A stretch of DNA of 64,000 nucleotides from contig CAJTFX010000008.1 of assembly GCA_910575555.1 (NCBI GenBank), positions 152,930 to 216,929 of the forward strand, given 5' to 3'. The stretch comes from Lachnospiraceae bacterium. Lineage in GTDB: Bacteria > Bacillota > Clostridia > Lachnospirales > Lachnospiraceae. How positions within the stretch are numbered: position 1 is the stretch's first letter; every line of letters begins with the position of its first letter. Both the position numbers and the translations under genes were made by a program. The notes beneath the pieces are model-generated. The model was not told where the DNA came from, made no database searches, and saw nothing but the letters and a program-made list of their open reading frames with translations. Shown here piece by piece: positions 41,755 to 50,443 of the stretch.

Positions 41755-41794
41755 ATTGTAAAAAGCGGCTGCAGAAACGGCCGCTTTTTACAAT
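41755..41794 (+). terminator. Perfect 15-bp terminator between nanA and nanE
   Basis: ATTGTAAAAAGCGGC (41755-41769), loop of 10, GCCGCTTTTTACAAT (41780-41794). The T-run is inside the stem, so it can act in both directions. Confidence 0.75.
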
Positions 41795-41822
41795 ATGAAA
41801 ATAATTTTATAAGGAGGCAGAC

Positions 41823-42521
41823 ATGAAGAAAGAAGAATTATTTCAAAAAATCAAGGGGAAAATTATCGTATCCTGCCAGGCAGTGCCGGGGGAACCTCTG
41901 TATGTGGAGGAGAAATCTATTATGTATCTGATGGCGCGGGCTGCGAAGCAGGCGGGAACTCCGGCGATCCGTACCAGCAGCATCCGTGATGTGGTTGCCA
42001 TTAAAGAAGAAACAGGGCTTCCGGTTATTGGGCTGGTTAAGATTCAGTACGAAGGATTTGAGAGCTACATTACACCAACCATGAAAGAAGTGGATGATTT
42101 GGTGGAGGCAGGCTCAGACATTATTGCCCTGGACTGTACCAACCAGAAGCGGGGAGATGGAAAAACGGTCAGTGAATTTATCACAGAGGTCCGTGAAAAA
42201 TATCCGGAGGCAATTCTTATGGCTGATATTTCCACTTATGAGGAAGGCGTAAATGCCTGGAAGCTGGGAATGGATCTGGTAGGAACCACCATGAGCGGCT
42301 ATACCGGATATACGCAAAAAACAGACGGCCCGGACTATGAGCTGGTGCGGAAATTATCAGAAACCATAGACGTTCCGGTGATTGGAGAAGGCAGAGTCCA
42401 CAGCCCGGAGCAGGCAGTGAAAATGTTGGAAACAGGAGCTTTTGCGGTAGTAGTGGGCGGAGCCATCACAAGGCCCCTGGAAATTGCCCAGCGTTTTATG
42501 AAAGCAGTAGAGGGCAGGTAA
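41823..42521 (+). CDS. nanE: N-acetylmannosamine-6-phosphate 2-epimerase
   Basis: A 232-residue TIM-barrel enzyme converting ManNAc-6-P to GlcNAc-6-P. Typical blocks: IIVSCQAVPGEPLY at the N-terminus, IGLVKIQYEGFESYITPT with the catalytic Lys, IIALDCTNQKRGDGKT, MADISTYEEG, GTTMSGYT and IGEGRVHSPEQA. AAGGAGG precedes the start. The product feeds nagA and nagB in the opposite operon. Confidence 0.95.
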   Translation: MKKEELFQKIKGKIIVSCQAVPGEPLYVEEKSIMYLMARAAKQAGTPAIRTSSIRDVVAIKEETGLPVIGLVKIQYEGFESYITPTMKEVDDLVEAGSDIIALDCTNQKRGDGKTVSEFITEVREKYPEAILMADISTYEEGVNAWKLGMDLVGTTMSGYTGYTQKTDGPDYELVRKLSETIDVPVIGEGRVHSPEQAVKMLETGAFAVVVGGAITRPLEIAQRFMKAVEGR

Positions 42522-42524
42522 GTT

Positions 42525-43172
42525 ATGAAAAAACATATTGTTTGTTTTGGGGATTCCAATACCCATGGATATTGTGCAAAAACCGGAGGGCGTTTTGATG
42601 AAGAACAGCGCTGGACCTGTCTTTTGCAGAAAAAATTAGGCGATGACTATCTTATTCTGGAGGAAGGGCTGAGCGGGCGGACTACTTGTTTTTCCGATCC
42701 CATCTTTGAAGAGCGTTCCGGCATGGATGTGATTTATTCCTGCCTGATGAGCCATGAACCGGTGGATTTATTGGTGATTATGCTTGGCACCAATGACACC
42801 AAGGAACGGTTTTCTGCTTCAGCGCAGTGCATTGCCCTGGGGCTGAAGCAGTTAGTGGATAAAGCCGCCGCCACCAGGGATTGCTGGGCAGGCGGCAAGG
42901 TCAATATCCTGATTGTAACCCCTCAGAATATTGACCCCAAATACCAGGGCACGGATGTAGGGCCTACCATGGGCCGGGGATGCGCAGAAAAATCAGAGAT
43001 GCTTGCAGAAGAATTCCGGAAAATTGCAGAGCTTACAGGCTGCCGTTATCTGGATGGAAATAAGGTAATCACCGCGCCGCCCAACGATGTGGATTTTATG
43101 CATCTCACAGAGGAGGGGCACCGTCAGCTTGCGGAGGCTCTGGCAGAAGAGATAGCGGAAATTCTGGCCTGA
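42525..43172 (+). CDS. SGNH/GDSL-family esterase (possible sialate O-acetylesterase)
   Basis: A 215-residue cytoplasmic hydrolase. Block I CFGDSNTHGYC holds the nucleophile Ser near residue 10; block III LGTNDTK has the oxyanion Asn; block V DFMHLTEEGH has the catalytic Asp and His. It starts 3 bases after nanE, so it is coupled to sialic acid breakdown, and removal of O-acetyl groups from host sialic acids is a reasonable guess. It could instead be a general arylesterase. Confidence 0.85.
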   Translation: MKKHIVCFGDSNTHGYCAKTGGRFDEEQRWTCLLQKKLGDDYLILEEGLSGRTTCFSDPIFEERSGMDVIYSCLMSHEPVDLLVIMLGTNDTKERFSASAQCIALGLKQLVDKAAATRDCWAGGKVNILIVTPQNIDPKYQGTDVGPTMGRGCAEKSEMLAEEFRKIAELTGCRYLDGNKVITAPPNDVDFMHLTEEGHRQLAEALAEEIAEILA

Positions 43173-43195
43173 ACTGCCGGATTCGCTGGTATTAG

Positions 43196-43246
43196 TTGCA
43201 AATGCAGTGTTTTTCTGATAGGATAGAGAAGAAAAACACTGCATTT
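43196..43246 (+). promoter_or_regulatory. Perfect 17-bp palindrome in the promoter of the MIF-like gene
   Basis: AAATGCAGTGTTTTTCT (43200-43216) and its exact complement (43230-43246) are separated by 13 bases. TTGCAA (43196) and TAGGAT (43219), 17 bases apart, could be a promoter threaded through the arms. The right arm ends just before the ribosome site, so it may be an operator or a 5' mRNA hairpin. Confidence 0.5.
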
Positions 43247-43262
43247 GAAAAGGAGAAAAATT

Positions 43263-43607
43263 ATGCCGTTTATTAATTCCAGAGTAAGCGTATCCATGTC
43301 CCAGGGACAGAAAGAATCCCTGAAAGAAAAGCTGGGACAGGCCATTTCCCTGATTCCCGGCAAGACTGAGGACTGGCTGATGATTGAGTTTGCAGATAAC
43401 TGCGAATTGTACTTTCAGGGTACAGGAGATCAGCCCGCGGCTTTTCTTGAGGTGAAGGTGTTCGGAGGCTTTTCAGACGAGGCTGCAAATAAGATGACAG
43501 CAGCTATCTGCGGGCTTTATGAGGAAGAACTTCAGATTAAGAAAGACCGCATTTATGTGAAGTATGAGGAAGTCAGCAAATGGGGTTGGAATGGGAAGAA
43601 CTTTTAA
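43263..43607 (+). CDS. MIF/tautomerase-superfamily protein
   Basis: 114 residues of the MIF (macrophage migration inhibitory factor)-type tautomerase fold. The start codon is followed by Pro2 (MPFINSRVSV), which after Met removal is the catalytic N-terminal proline. The C-terminal RIYVKYEEVSKWGWNGKNF matches the family's last strand (WGWNG). Length is normal. Its physiological substrate in bacteria is unknown. It is monocistronic: own promoter/palindrome and a terminator at 43645. Confidence 0.85.
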   Translation: MPFINSRVSVSMSQGQKESLKEKLGQAISLIPGKTEDWLMIEFADNCELYFQGTGDQPAAFLEVKVFGGFSDEAANKMTAAICGLYEEELQIKKDRIYVKYEEVSKWGWNGKNF

Positions 43608-43644
43608 TTGAATGACCAAGCAGCCAGTCAGCGGCAGATGAAGG

Positions 43645-43674
43645 CCCCGGTTCCTGAAGGAACGGGGGTTTTGA
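43645..43674 (+). terminator. Terminator of the MIF-like gene
   Basis: CCCCGGTTCC (43645-43654), loop TGAA, GGAACGGGG, then GTTTTGATT. Confidence 0.8.
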
Positions 43675-43723
43675 TTGATACCAGATAAGGATAAATTTTT
43701 GTTTTTTGAAAAGGATACGTATC

Positions 43724-43843
43724 TTGCAATTAAAATTTGCATATGCTACAATGCCAATAGGCAAAGAAATGTGGAGAATTCCATGTAGGCAAAGAAGAAT
43801 CCTCCGACTGTAATGGCGTACAGTCGGGGGATTCTTCTTTTCT
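43724..43843 (+). ncRNA. Candidate small antisense RNA (type I antitoxin)
   Basis: Promoter TTGCAA (43724-43729), 17 bases, TACAAT (43747-43752); start expected near 43759. Terminator: AGAAGAATCCTCCGACTGTA (43793-43812) with TACAGTCGGGGGATTCTTCT, then TTTCTTTTT. This gives an RNA of about 85 bases with no reading frame of note. It runs head-on into the small membrane-protein gene on the other strand, and the hairpin can serve both transcripts. Confidence 0.55.
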
Positions 43844-43870
43844 TTTTATAGTGGCAAAGCCTCCACTAGG

Positions 43871-43971
43871 CTATTTGCTGCCTTTGTGATGCCTGTCTAG
43901 CCATTTGCTGATGAGGTGGCAAACCACACACCTACCGCGACAGTCACAAGAAATGTGAAAAATAACTCCAT
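43871..43971 (-). pseudogene. Small hydrophobic toxin-like gene with a 2-base frame disruption
   Basis: ATG at 43971 (reverse strand), preceded by GGAGGGGG, reads MELFFTFLVTVAVGV, then leaves frame and stops at 43897 (24 residues). Removing one GT from the GTGTGT run (CACACA on the forward strand, about 43925-43931) gives 32 residues ending VVCHLISKWLDRHHKGSK: one membrane helix and a basic tail, the architecture of type I toxins and of small clostridial proteins I believe I recognise. Reverse promoter: TTAAAC (44072-44067), 17 bases, TATATT (44049-44044). Confidence 0.5.
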
Positions 43972-44126
43972 GCAAACACCCCCTCCCGTTGCCGGGTGTA
44001 AGTTGGACAACACAAGCATTATGGTTCTTCCTTTTCTGTCTACAATATAACATACCTGGTAAAGAGGTTTAAGAGTTTATGTAAATTTCCTTTTTGTATT
44101 TCTCATCACAAAATTTCCACCCGATT

Positions 44127-44169
44127 CTGGCACTCACCTCTTGACAGTGCTAACAATAAGTGCTATATT
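44127..44169 (+). promoter_or_regulatory. CIRCE (HrcA) operator over the hsp20 promoter
   Basis: CTGGCACTC (44127-44135), 9-base spacer, CAGTGCTAA (44145-44153), close to the CIRCE consensus TTAGCACTC-N9-GAGTGCTAA (15 of 18). It overlaps TTGACA (44141-44146), which is 17 bases from TATATT (44164-44169). Heat control by HrcA is inferred. A leader of about 140 bases follows before the gene. Confidence 0.75.
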
Positions 44170-44317
44170 ACAACTAGAACAGAACAAAAGACATTCGCAC
44201 AATGGATTTTGCTTTGGCTCCAAAAGCTCCGCGGCGGCCTGACCCGCTGCCAACGGGTATAAAGTTAAGGTAATAACAAATAATAATGACAGAACCATTT
44301 GTAAGGAGGAAGGCCCT

Positions 44318-44767
44318 ATGTTAGTACCAAGTATTTTTAATTCCAGTTTAAGCAACGACTTTTTCAACGATTCTTTTGACCATATGTTCCGGGATGCATT
44401 CCGTTCACCCTTCGGCAGCATGAACAGCGCTTCTTATATGTCCACAGATATCCAGGATCTGGGAGATAAATACCAGTTGGAAGTGGAATTGCCGGGGTAT
44501 GAGAAGAAAGATTTGAAAGCAGATTTGAAGGACGGCTATCTGACGATTTCAGCGGAGCGCAATATCAATAAAGAAGAGAAAGATGAAAAAGGGAAATTTG
44601 TACGTCGGGAGCGTTACATGGGAAGCTGTCAGAGAAGCTTTTTCGTTGGAAAAGACGTGCGGCAGGAGGACATTCATGCCAGCTTTGAAAACGGGATTCT
44701 GAAACTTACCGTTCCCAAGAAAGAGATTGCGGCGGTGGAGGACAGAAAGTACATTCCAATTAAATAA
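44318..44767 (+). CDS. Small heat-shock protein Hsp20 (alpha-crystallin family)
   Basis: A 149-residue ATP-independent holdase chaperone. A short N-terminal arm with NDFFNDSFDHMFRDAF precedes the alpha-crystallin domain (about residues 40-140): YQLEVELPGYEKKDLKADLK, YLTISAERN, and the dimer/oligomer motif ENGILKLTVPK. The C-terminal extension KYIPIK carries the I-x-I motif that docks neighbouring subunits. GTAAGGAGG precedes the start. CIRCE upstream implies HrcA control. Confidence 0.95.
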   Translation: MLVPSIFNSSLSNDFFNDSFDHMFRDAFRSPFGSMNSASYMSTDIQDLGDKYQLEVELPGYEKKDLKADLKDGYLTISAERNINKEEKDEKGKFVRRERYMGSCQRSFFVGKDVRQEDIHASFENGILKLTVPKKEIAAVEDRKYIPIK

Positions 44768-44829
44768 ATTGCCCGCCGCAGATTTAGTCTCAAATCTGTG
44801 AAAAAACTAAGAATAAGATTGTTCAGGAA

Positions 44830-44875
44830 AATCCTGGTTTTGCTCTTAAGGACAAAATCGGGATTTTTTTATTTT
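44830..44875 (+). terminator. Terminator downstream of hsp20
   Basis: AATCCTGGTTTTG (44830-44842) pairs with CAAAATCGGGATT (44853-44865) using one G-U pair and one mismatch, followed by seven T. Confidence 0.7.
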
Positions 44876-44974
44876 TCTTGCAGGAAACTCTTTTTATTAT
44901 GGGAGAATCGTTGTATAATAAAGAATTGTAGCGAAAAGTTCTGTGCAGCAGGCAGAAGAAAGGAGATCTTGATC

Positions 44975-45139
44975 ATGGATATGGATATCAAAGAAGAAGA
45001 TCTGAGGGAAATGTTTGAAGTTTCCAGACGGCAATTAGAGGATGGCTTTCAGCAAAAAGATTTAAGCGCCATTCATGATGCCGCCATCAGTTTGTCTGAG
45101 ATAACATATATGCTGGATTTTTTTAATGTTGAAATATAA
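44975..45139 (+). CDS. Small acidic protein of unknown function
   Basis: 54 residues, MDMDIKEEDLREMFEVSRRQ then LEDGFQQKDLSAIHDAAISL, predicted helical and acidic. No family recognised. AAAGGAGATC is 9-10 bases before ATG 44975, and TATAAT at 44914-44919 may be its promoter. It is 36 bases upstream of gltX, so possibly cotranscribed with it. Confidence 0.6.
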   Translation: MDMDIKEEDLREMFEVSRRQLEDGFQQKDLSAIHDAAISLSEITYMLDFFNVEI

Positions 45140-45175
45140 AGTCATAAAGGGGATTCCCGGTAAAGGAGAAAATAG

Positions 45176-46636
45176 ATGAGTAAAGTCAGAACAAGATATG
45201 CGCCAAGCCCCACAGGAAAAATGCATGTGGGCAACCTGCGTTCCGCGCTGTATGAATTTTTGATTGCGAAACATGACGGAGGGGATTTCATGCTTCGGAT
45301 TGAAGATACGGATCAGGAGCGTTTTGTGGAGGGGGCCACAGAGATTATTTACCGCACGCTGGATCAGGCCGGATTAAAACATGACGAAGGCCCGGACCGG
45401 GACGGAGGGTTCGGCCCCTATGTGCAGAGTGAACGGATGCAGACAGGGATTTATATGAAATATGCCAGAGAATTAGTGGAAAAAGGAGAAGCGTATTACT
45501 GCTTCTGTGATAAGGAAAGACTGGAATCTCTGAAAACGGAGGTTGTGGAAGGCAAGGAAATCATGATGTATGACAAGCATTGCCTGTCCTTATCCAAAGA
45601 AGAAGTGGAAGCAAATCTGGCGGCTGGCAAGCCTTTTGTGATCCGTCAGAATATTCCAAAGGAAGGCACTACCACCTTCCATGATGAACTGTACGGAGAT
45701 ATCACCGTGGAAAACGCAGAACTGGACGATATGATCCTGATCAAATCCGACGGATATCCCACTTATAATTTTGCAAATGTGGTGGATGACCATACTATGA
45801 ATATCACCCATGTAGTCCGGGGAAACGAATACCTTTCTTCATCCCCCAAATATCAGCGTCTTTATGATGCTTTTGGATGGGAATCTCCGGTCTATATCCA
45901 TCTGCCCCTGATTACCGATGAAAACCATAAGAAGCTTTCGAAGCGGAGCGGACATGCTTCCTTTGAAGATTTGCTTGACCAGGGATTTGTCACGGAAGCT
46001 GTGGTGAACTTTATTGCCCTTTTGGGTTGGAGTCCGGAGGAAAACAGGGAGATTTTCTCTCTGGAAGAGCTGATACAGGAATTTGACTACCGCAGAATCA
46101 GCAAATCCCCTGCCGTATTTGATATGGTGAAGTTAAAATGGATGAATGGAGAATATTTAAAGGCCATGGACTTTGAACGGTTTTATGAGATGGCGGAGCC
46201 TTATCTGAAGGAATCCGTGAAAAAAGCATACGACCTGAAAAAGATTGCGGCCATGGTAAAGACCAGAATTGAGATTTTCCCTGATATTGCGGAACATGTG
46301 GATTTCTTTGAGGCTGTGCCTGAATATGAGATTTCCATGTACGCCCATAAGAAAATGAAAACTACGCCGGAATCTTCCCTTGAAACGCTGCGGGAGCTTC
46401 TTCCGATCTTTGAAGCCCAGGAAGATTATTCCAATGACGCGCTTTATGAGACGCTCTGCAGCTACGTCAAAGAAAAAGGCTGTAAGAACGGTTATGCCAT
46501 GTGGCCGGTGCGTACAGCGGTTTCCGGCAAACAGATGACGCCGGGCGGAGCTACAGAGCTGATGGAAGTCCTTGGCAAAGAAGAATCTGTGGCAAGACTG
46601 AAAGCAGCCATTGCAAAACTGGAGAGGGAACTGTAA
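45176..46636 (+). CDS. gltX: Glutamate-tRNA ligase
   Basis: A 486-residue class I aminoacyl-tRNA synthetase, normal length. The HIGH-like motif is in [20 protein letters not shown] (residues 6-25), [15 protein letters not shown] near residue 255 is the KMSKS loop, and a helical anticodon-binding domain fills the C-terminus. It charges tRNA-Glu, and possibly tRNA-Gln if this organism uses GatCAB; no gatCAB genes are in the window. The helicase gene follows after 3 bases. Confidence 0.97.
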   Translation: MSKVRTRYAPSPTGKMHVGNLRSALYEFLIAKHDGGDFMLRIEDTDQERFVEGATEIIYRTLDQAGLKHDEGPDRDGGFGPYVQSERMQTGIYMKYARELVEKGEAYYCFCDKERLESLKTEVVEGKEIMMYDKHCLSLSKEEVEANLAAGKPFVIRQNIPKEGTTTFHDELYGDITVENAELDDMILIKSDGYPTYNFANVVDDHTMNITHVVRGNEYLSSSPKYQRLYDAFGWESPVYIHLPLITDENHKKLSKRSGHASFEDLLDQGFVTEAVVNFIALLGWSPEENREIFSLEELIQEFDYRRISKSPAVFDMVKLKWMNGEYLKAMDFERFYEMAEPYLKESVKKAYDLKKIAAMVKTRIEIFPDIAEHVDFFEAVPEYEISMYAHKKMKTTPESSLETLRELLPIFEAQEDYSNDALYETLCSYVKEKGCKNGYAMWPVRTAVSGKQMTPGGATELMEVLGKEESVARLKAAIAKLEREL

Positions 46637-46639
46637 TTT

Positions 46640-48535
46640 ATGAGTTTAAACAAATCTCAGACGGAGGCGGTAAACCATGTCAACGGGCCTATGCTTGTAT
46701 TAGCGGGCCCGGGGTCTGGGAAAACCACCGTCATCACAGAGCGAACCAGACGCTTGATTTCCAGTCAGGGGATTGATCCGTCCCATATTCTTGTAATAAC
46801 ATTTACCAAAGCGGCCGCATCAGAGATGAAAGAGCGTTTTCACCGCCTGATGGGCCAAAAGAAGGTTCCGGTTACCTTCGGCACGTTTCATGCCGTGTTT
46901 TTTCAAATCCTGAAGCATGCTTATGGATTCCATGGGGGCAACATCATCCGGGAAGAACAGAGATTTCAGTTTATGAAAGAGATGATTCAGAACATGCGCC
47001 TGGAATATGAAGATGAGAATGAATTTGCCGGGGACTTGCTGGGAGAGATCTCTCTGATGAAAAACACAGGGGTTTCCCTGGAGCATTATTATCCCAAAAA
47101 CTGCGGTAAGGAGATTTTCGAACAGATTTACCGAGGCTATGACAGCAGGATGAAGCAGCATCGTCTGATTGATTTTGACGATATGCTGGTGTACTGTTAT
47201 GAGCTGTTTGATCAGCGCAAAGATATTCTCTCGGCCTGGCAGAACAAGTATCAGTATATCCTGATTGACGAGTTTCAGGACATTAACCGCCTGCAGTTTG
47301 ATATTGTAAAGATGCTGGCACTGCCGGAAAATAATCTGTTTGTGGTGGGGGACGACGATCAATCCATTTACCGGTTCCGGGGCGCAAAGCCGGAGCTGAT
47401 GCTTGGATTTGAAAAAGCATACCCCAAAGCCGCGCGGGTGCTGTTGGATATCAATTACCGTTCCTGCCCCTCTGTGGTGGAAGCCTCTCTGCGGCTGATT
47501 TCCCATAATCAAAAGCGGTTTGAAAAAAAGATACGGCCCCGGCGGGACAGAGATGACCAGGAACCGAAGCAGGGAACGGAATATTTTCTCTGGGAGAATC
47601 AGCAGCAGGAAGGAAAAGCAATTATTGAACAGATTCTGAAAGACTGCAGGGCAGGAGGCAGTTATAATGACTGTGCGGTACTATTTCGCACCAATACTCA
47701 GCCCAGGCTGTTTATGTCTCAGCTTATGGCCTATAATATTCCTTTCCGCACCAAAGACAACATTCCCAATATCTACGAACATTGGATTGCCAGGGATATT
47801 TTAACCTACATACGGCTGTCTGAGGGGAGCCGCAGCAGAAGAGACATTCTGCAGATTATGAACCGCCCCAACCGCTATATTACCAGAGAGAGCCTGGAAT
47901 CTGACACCATTGCCTTTGATGTATGGGCAGATTTTTTCTATGAGAAAAAGCAGCATTGGGTGGCGGAGCGGATTGAACAGCTGGAAGGAGACCTGCGGGT
48001 ATTGAGCAGAACAGGCCCCTATGCCGCCATCAATTATATCCGCATGGGAATCGGATACGAGGAATATCTGAGAGAGTATGCCGGGTATCGGAGAATCAGC
48101 GAAGATAATCTGATAGAGGTGCTGGATGAACTGCAGGACGGGGCCCGGGCATTCCGCACCTATGAAGAATGGTTTGCGCATATGGAAGAATACACCGAGG
48201 AATTGAAACGGCAGAAAAAGCAGCAGGAAACCATGACAGAGTGCGTCTCCCTTGCCACTCTTCACAGCGCAAAAGGACTGGAATATAAAAACGTGCATAT
48301 TCTGGATGTGAATGAGGAGCTGATGCCCTATAAAAAAGCCGTTCTGGACGCAGATTTGCAGGAGGAGCGCAGAATGTTTTATGTAGGCATTACCAGGGCA
48401 AAAGAAAATCTGTATATTCACAGCGTAAAGAAATACAATGGGAGAGAAGTGGATATTTCCCGGTTTGTAGAAGAAATGCAAAATTGCCGTTCGTCCCCAA
48501 ATTCCAATGTCTTTGAAAACAAACGGCAATTCTAA
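46640..48535 (+). CDS. UvrD/PcrA-like ATP-dependent DNA helicase
   Basis: 631 residues of superfamily 1A, shorter than PcrA (about 740). Motif I LAGPGSGKTTVITERT near residue 20; Ia ITFTKAAASEMKERF; II DEFQDINRLQ; III GDDDQSIYRFRGA; IV LDINYRSCPSVVEASLRLI; V LATLHSAKGLEYKNVHILDV; VI EERRMFYVGITRAKENLYIH. It lacks the usual C-terminal PcrA extension. Its last codons abut the convergent DUF1292 gene, with an AATTGCCGTT/AACGGCAATT inverted repeat in its 3' end. Confidence 0.9.
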   Translation: MSLNKSQTEAVNHVNGPMLVLAGPGSGKTTVITERTRRLISSQGIDPSHILVITFTKAAASEMKERFHRLMGQKKVPVTFGTFHAVFFQILKHAYGFHGGNIIREEQRFQFMKEMIQNMRLEYEDENEFAGDLLGEISLMKNTGVSLEHYYPKNCGKEIFEQIYRGYDSRMKQHRLIDFDDMLVYCYELFDQRKDILSAWQNKYQYILIDEFQDINRLQFDIVKMLALPENNLFVVGDDDQSIYRFRGAKPELMLGFEKAYPKAARVLLDINYRSCPSVVEASLRLISHNQKRFEKKIRPRRDRDDQEPKQGTEYFLWENQQQEGKAIIEQILKDCRAGGSYNDCAVLFRTNTQPRLFMSQLMAYNIPFRTKDNIPNIYEHWIARDILTYIRLSEGSRSRRDILQIMNRPNRYITRESLESDTIAFDVWADFFYEKKQHWVAERIEQLEGDLRVLSRTGPYAAINYIRMGIGYEEYLREYAGYRRISEDNLIEVLDELQDGARAFRTYEEWFAHMEEYTEELKRQKKQQETMTECVSLATLHSAKGLEYKNVHILDVNEELMPYKKAVLDADLQEERRMFYVGITRAKENLYIHSVKKYNGREVDISRFVEEMQNCRSSPNSNVFENKRQF

Positions 48536-48886
48536 TTAGTCATCATCTTCCAGTAAGGCATCCCATTCCGCCTCATCCAAAAGCTCGTCAAAGCAGTCAG
48601 AAACCGCTTCGAATTCTTCTTCATCTTCAATATTTTCCAGAGAAGGATTGCCGTCCTCATCTTCCTGATAACGGTAAATAAAGACTTCTCCCTCCTCGTT
48701 GTCGTTGCCCTCGTCATCTAACGGAAGCAGTACAATGTAATCCTGATCCTCCATTTCAAAGATTGTCAGGATACGGCACTCTACCTCAGAGTCGTCGTCC
48801 ATGGATAATGTGACGCGGATTTCCTCTCCGTCGTCATCTGCTTCCAGGGCTTCCTGTTCCGGCCGGGTATTTGGCTTGTTGCTCAT
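48536..48886 (-). CDS. DUF1292-family acidic protein
   Basis: 116 residues, strongly acidic. Central TLSMDDDSEVECRILTIFEM, DYIVLLPLDDEGNDNEEGEV then FIYRYQEDEDG is the DUF1292 signature; an extra poly-acidic tail ends LLEDDD. Function is unknown for the family. Its stop lies one base from the helicase stop on the other strand. AAAGGAGACTCCC precedes the start. Confidence 0.85.
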   Translation of the reverse strand: MSNKPNTRPEQEALEADDDGEEIRVTLSMDDDSEVECRILTIFEMEDQDYIVLLPLDDEGNDNEEGEVFIYRYQEDEDGNPSLENIEDEEEFEAVSDCFDELLDEAEWDALLEDDD

Positions 48887-48903
48887 TGTGGGAGTCTCCT
48901 TTC

Positions 48904-50007
48904 CTATATAATAGCCTGTATATAGAGTTCAAAATGCTTGGATAAATCCAAATAGGTAACAGCGGCAGTGCTGACCACAGGACGGGAGAGAAACTGCCGG
49001 TTAATCATAATAATTTTCCCGGTGGAGCCGTCGTTTAACAACACGGAATTGCCGATGTAGGTATCAATAATATGGTGGAGGAAAGGCAGCAGATATTTGG
49101 TTTCGTACCGCTCAAATCCTTTCCGTTCAAAAGTGGCGATTACTTCAAAGGGACAGATGCCTTTCCGATAGCAGCGTTTGCTGGTCATTGCGTCGTACAC
49201 ATCGGCAATGGCAACAATTTTGGCAAAATCTGTAATCGTGTCCCCTTTTCGTCCGGAAGGATAACCCGAACCGTCGCAGCGCTCATGGTGCATAAGGACG
49301 GCAGAGCGAATCCGTTTGTCTATCTGGCTGTTGCTGTCAGTGAGAATCTTCAGTCCCAGATTGGGATGCTCCTTCACATACCGGAATTCTTCATCTGTCA
49401 ACGAGGGTTTGTTCAGGAGTTCCGGATCAACCAGACATTTTCCGATATCGTGGAGGAGCCCTGCAAGGGTCAGATCTTCCAGATCTTCGCCGGTAATATT
49501 CAGCCATTCTCCCATCATCCGGGAAATAATTGCAACATTAATACAATGGGCATAGGTGGTGTCGTCAATCTGGCGCATATTGTGCAGCATATCAAAAACA
49601 GAAAGAGACGTCAGATGATTGGAATAGAGACTGCTGACCTGATCCAGAAGTGCGTCAGAATCCAAAGGTTCTTTCTTATCGATTAATTGCTGGTAACAAT
49701 CCTTCAGCATAGTTGCTTTCTTGTTGTAGTCCACTTTAAATTCATGGAATTTCCGGCTTTTCTTTACTTTCTGGGCATAAGTTTCCTGCTCTGCTTCCAA
49801 CGCAGAAGCTCCGGTGTCCAGTGAAGCATCGTTGATATCCTGTTCCGGAATAATCTTGATGCTTTCCACACCATAGAATTCCAGATAAGTAATTTGCTGG
49901 GAGGTCAGTATGGTGTTTGCAGGGAAGAGAAGCTGCCCTGTTTTACTGTACACAGGTTCGGCAGTCACCATTCCTGCGGACAGATCTTTTGTGGCTGTTT
50001 TTATCAT
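48904..50007 (-). CDS. HD-GYP domain protein (probable c-di-GMP phosphodiesterase)
   Basis: 367 residues. The N-terminal part (about 1-110), starting KDLSAGMVTAEPVYSKTGQL, is a DUF3391-like cap. The HD-GYP domain follows: HCINVAIISRMMG, LLHDIGKCLVDPELLNKP (HD pair), HPNLGLKIL, LMHHERCDGSGYP (HH and GYP) and IADVYDAMTSKRCYR. It probably hydrolyses cyclic di-GMP. The start at 50007 follows AAAGGGGGAACC; the open frame to 50085 lacks a ribosome site. Confidence 0.88.
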   Translation of the reverse strand: MIKTATKDLSAGMVTAEPVYSKTGQLLFPANTILTSQQITYLEFYGVESIKIIPEQDINDASLDTGASALEAEQETYAQKVKKSRKFHEFKVDYNKKATMLKDCYQQLIDKKEPLDSDALLDQVSSLYSNHLTSLSVFDMLHNMRQIDDTTYAHCINVAIISRMMGEWLNITGEDLEDLTLAGLLHDIGKCLVDPELLNKPSLTDEEFRYVKEHPNLGLKILTDSNSQIDKRIRSAVLMHHERCDGSGYPSGRKGDTITDFAKIVAIADVYDAMTSKRCYRKGICPFEVIATFERKGFERYETKYLLPFLHHIIDTYIGNSVLLNDGSTGKIIMINRQFLSRPVVSTAAVTYLDLSKHFELYIQAII

Positions 50008-50139
50008 TATGGTTCCCCCTTTATTGTGACAGCAGCAGATTCCCGTTTGAAGAGCTCTGTCATATGATCTCAATAAAACTAGCATATCATATGCTGAGAA
50101 AAATTTCTACTGTCATATGAAAAAATTCATAAATTTTGA

Positions 50140-50179
50140 TTGACAAAGGTTTATTTTATGATATACTTTGATTATCAAA
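50140..50179 (+). promoter_or_regulatory. Fatty-acid operon promoter with FabT-type operator
   Basis: TTGACA (50140-50145), 16 bases, TATACT (50162-50167). TTTGATTATCAAA (50167-50179) overlaps the -10 and start site; it is a dyad matching the FabT (MarR-family) box known from streptococci and lactococci. acpP starts at 50210. Confidence 0.8.
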
Positions 50180-50209
50180 ATATTTGAAGATTAAAAGGAG
50201 ATTATAGAA

Positions 50210-50440
50210 ATGTTTGAAAGAATGAAAGAAATTATTGCAGAGCAGCTGAGCACAGAAGCAGATGGAATTACCCTGGAAACTTCCTTTAAGGATGACCTGG
50301 GCGCAGATTCTCTGGATTTATTTGAGCTGGTAATGGCGCTGGAAGATGAGTACTCTGTGGAAATTCCTTCAGAAGATTTGGAGAAACTGGCAACTGTGGG
50401 AGATGTGGTAGAATATTTGAAAGAAAAAGGTGTGGAATAA
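50210..50440 (+). CDS. acpP: Acyl carrier protein
   Basis: A 76-residue acidic helical carrier. The phosphopantetheine serine is in [17 protein letters not shown], near residue 38, with the [20 protein letters not shown] second half typical of ACP. AAAAGGAG precedes the start. First gene of the fatty-acid biosynthesis operon that runs to about 59.5 kb. Confidence 0.97.
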   Translation: MFERMKEIIAEQLSTEADGITLETSFKDDLGADSLDLFELVMALEDEYSVEIPSEDLEKLATVGDVVEYLKEKGVE

Positions 50441-50443
50441 GAG

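Noticed and set aside
48482..48531. Two-way terminator inside the helicase 3' end
   Set aside because: Only a 10-bp inverted repeat with a loop of about 30 bases and no T-run; too weak to list as a terminator.
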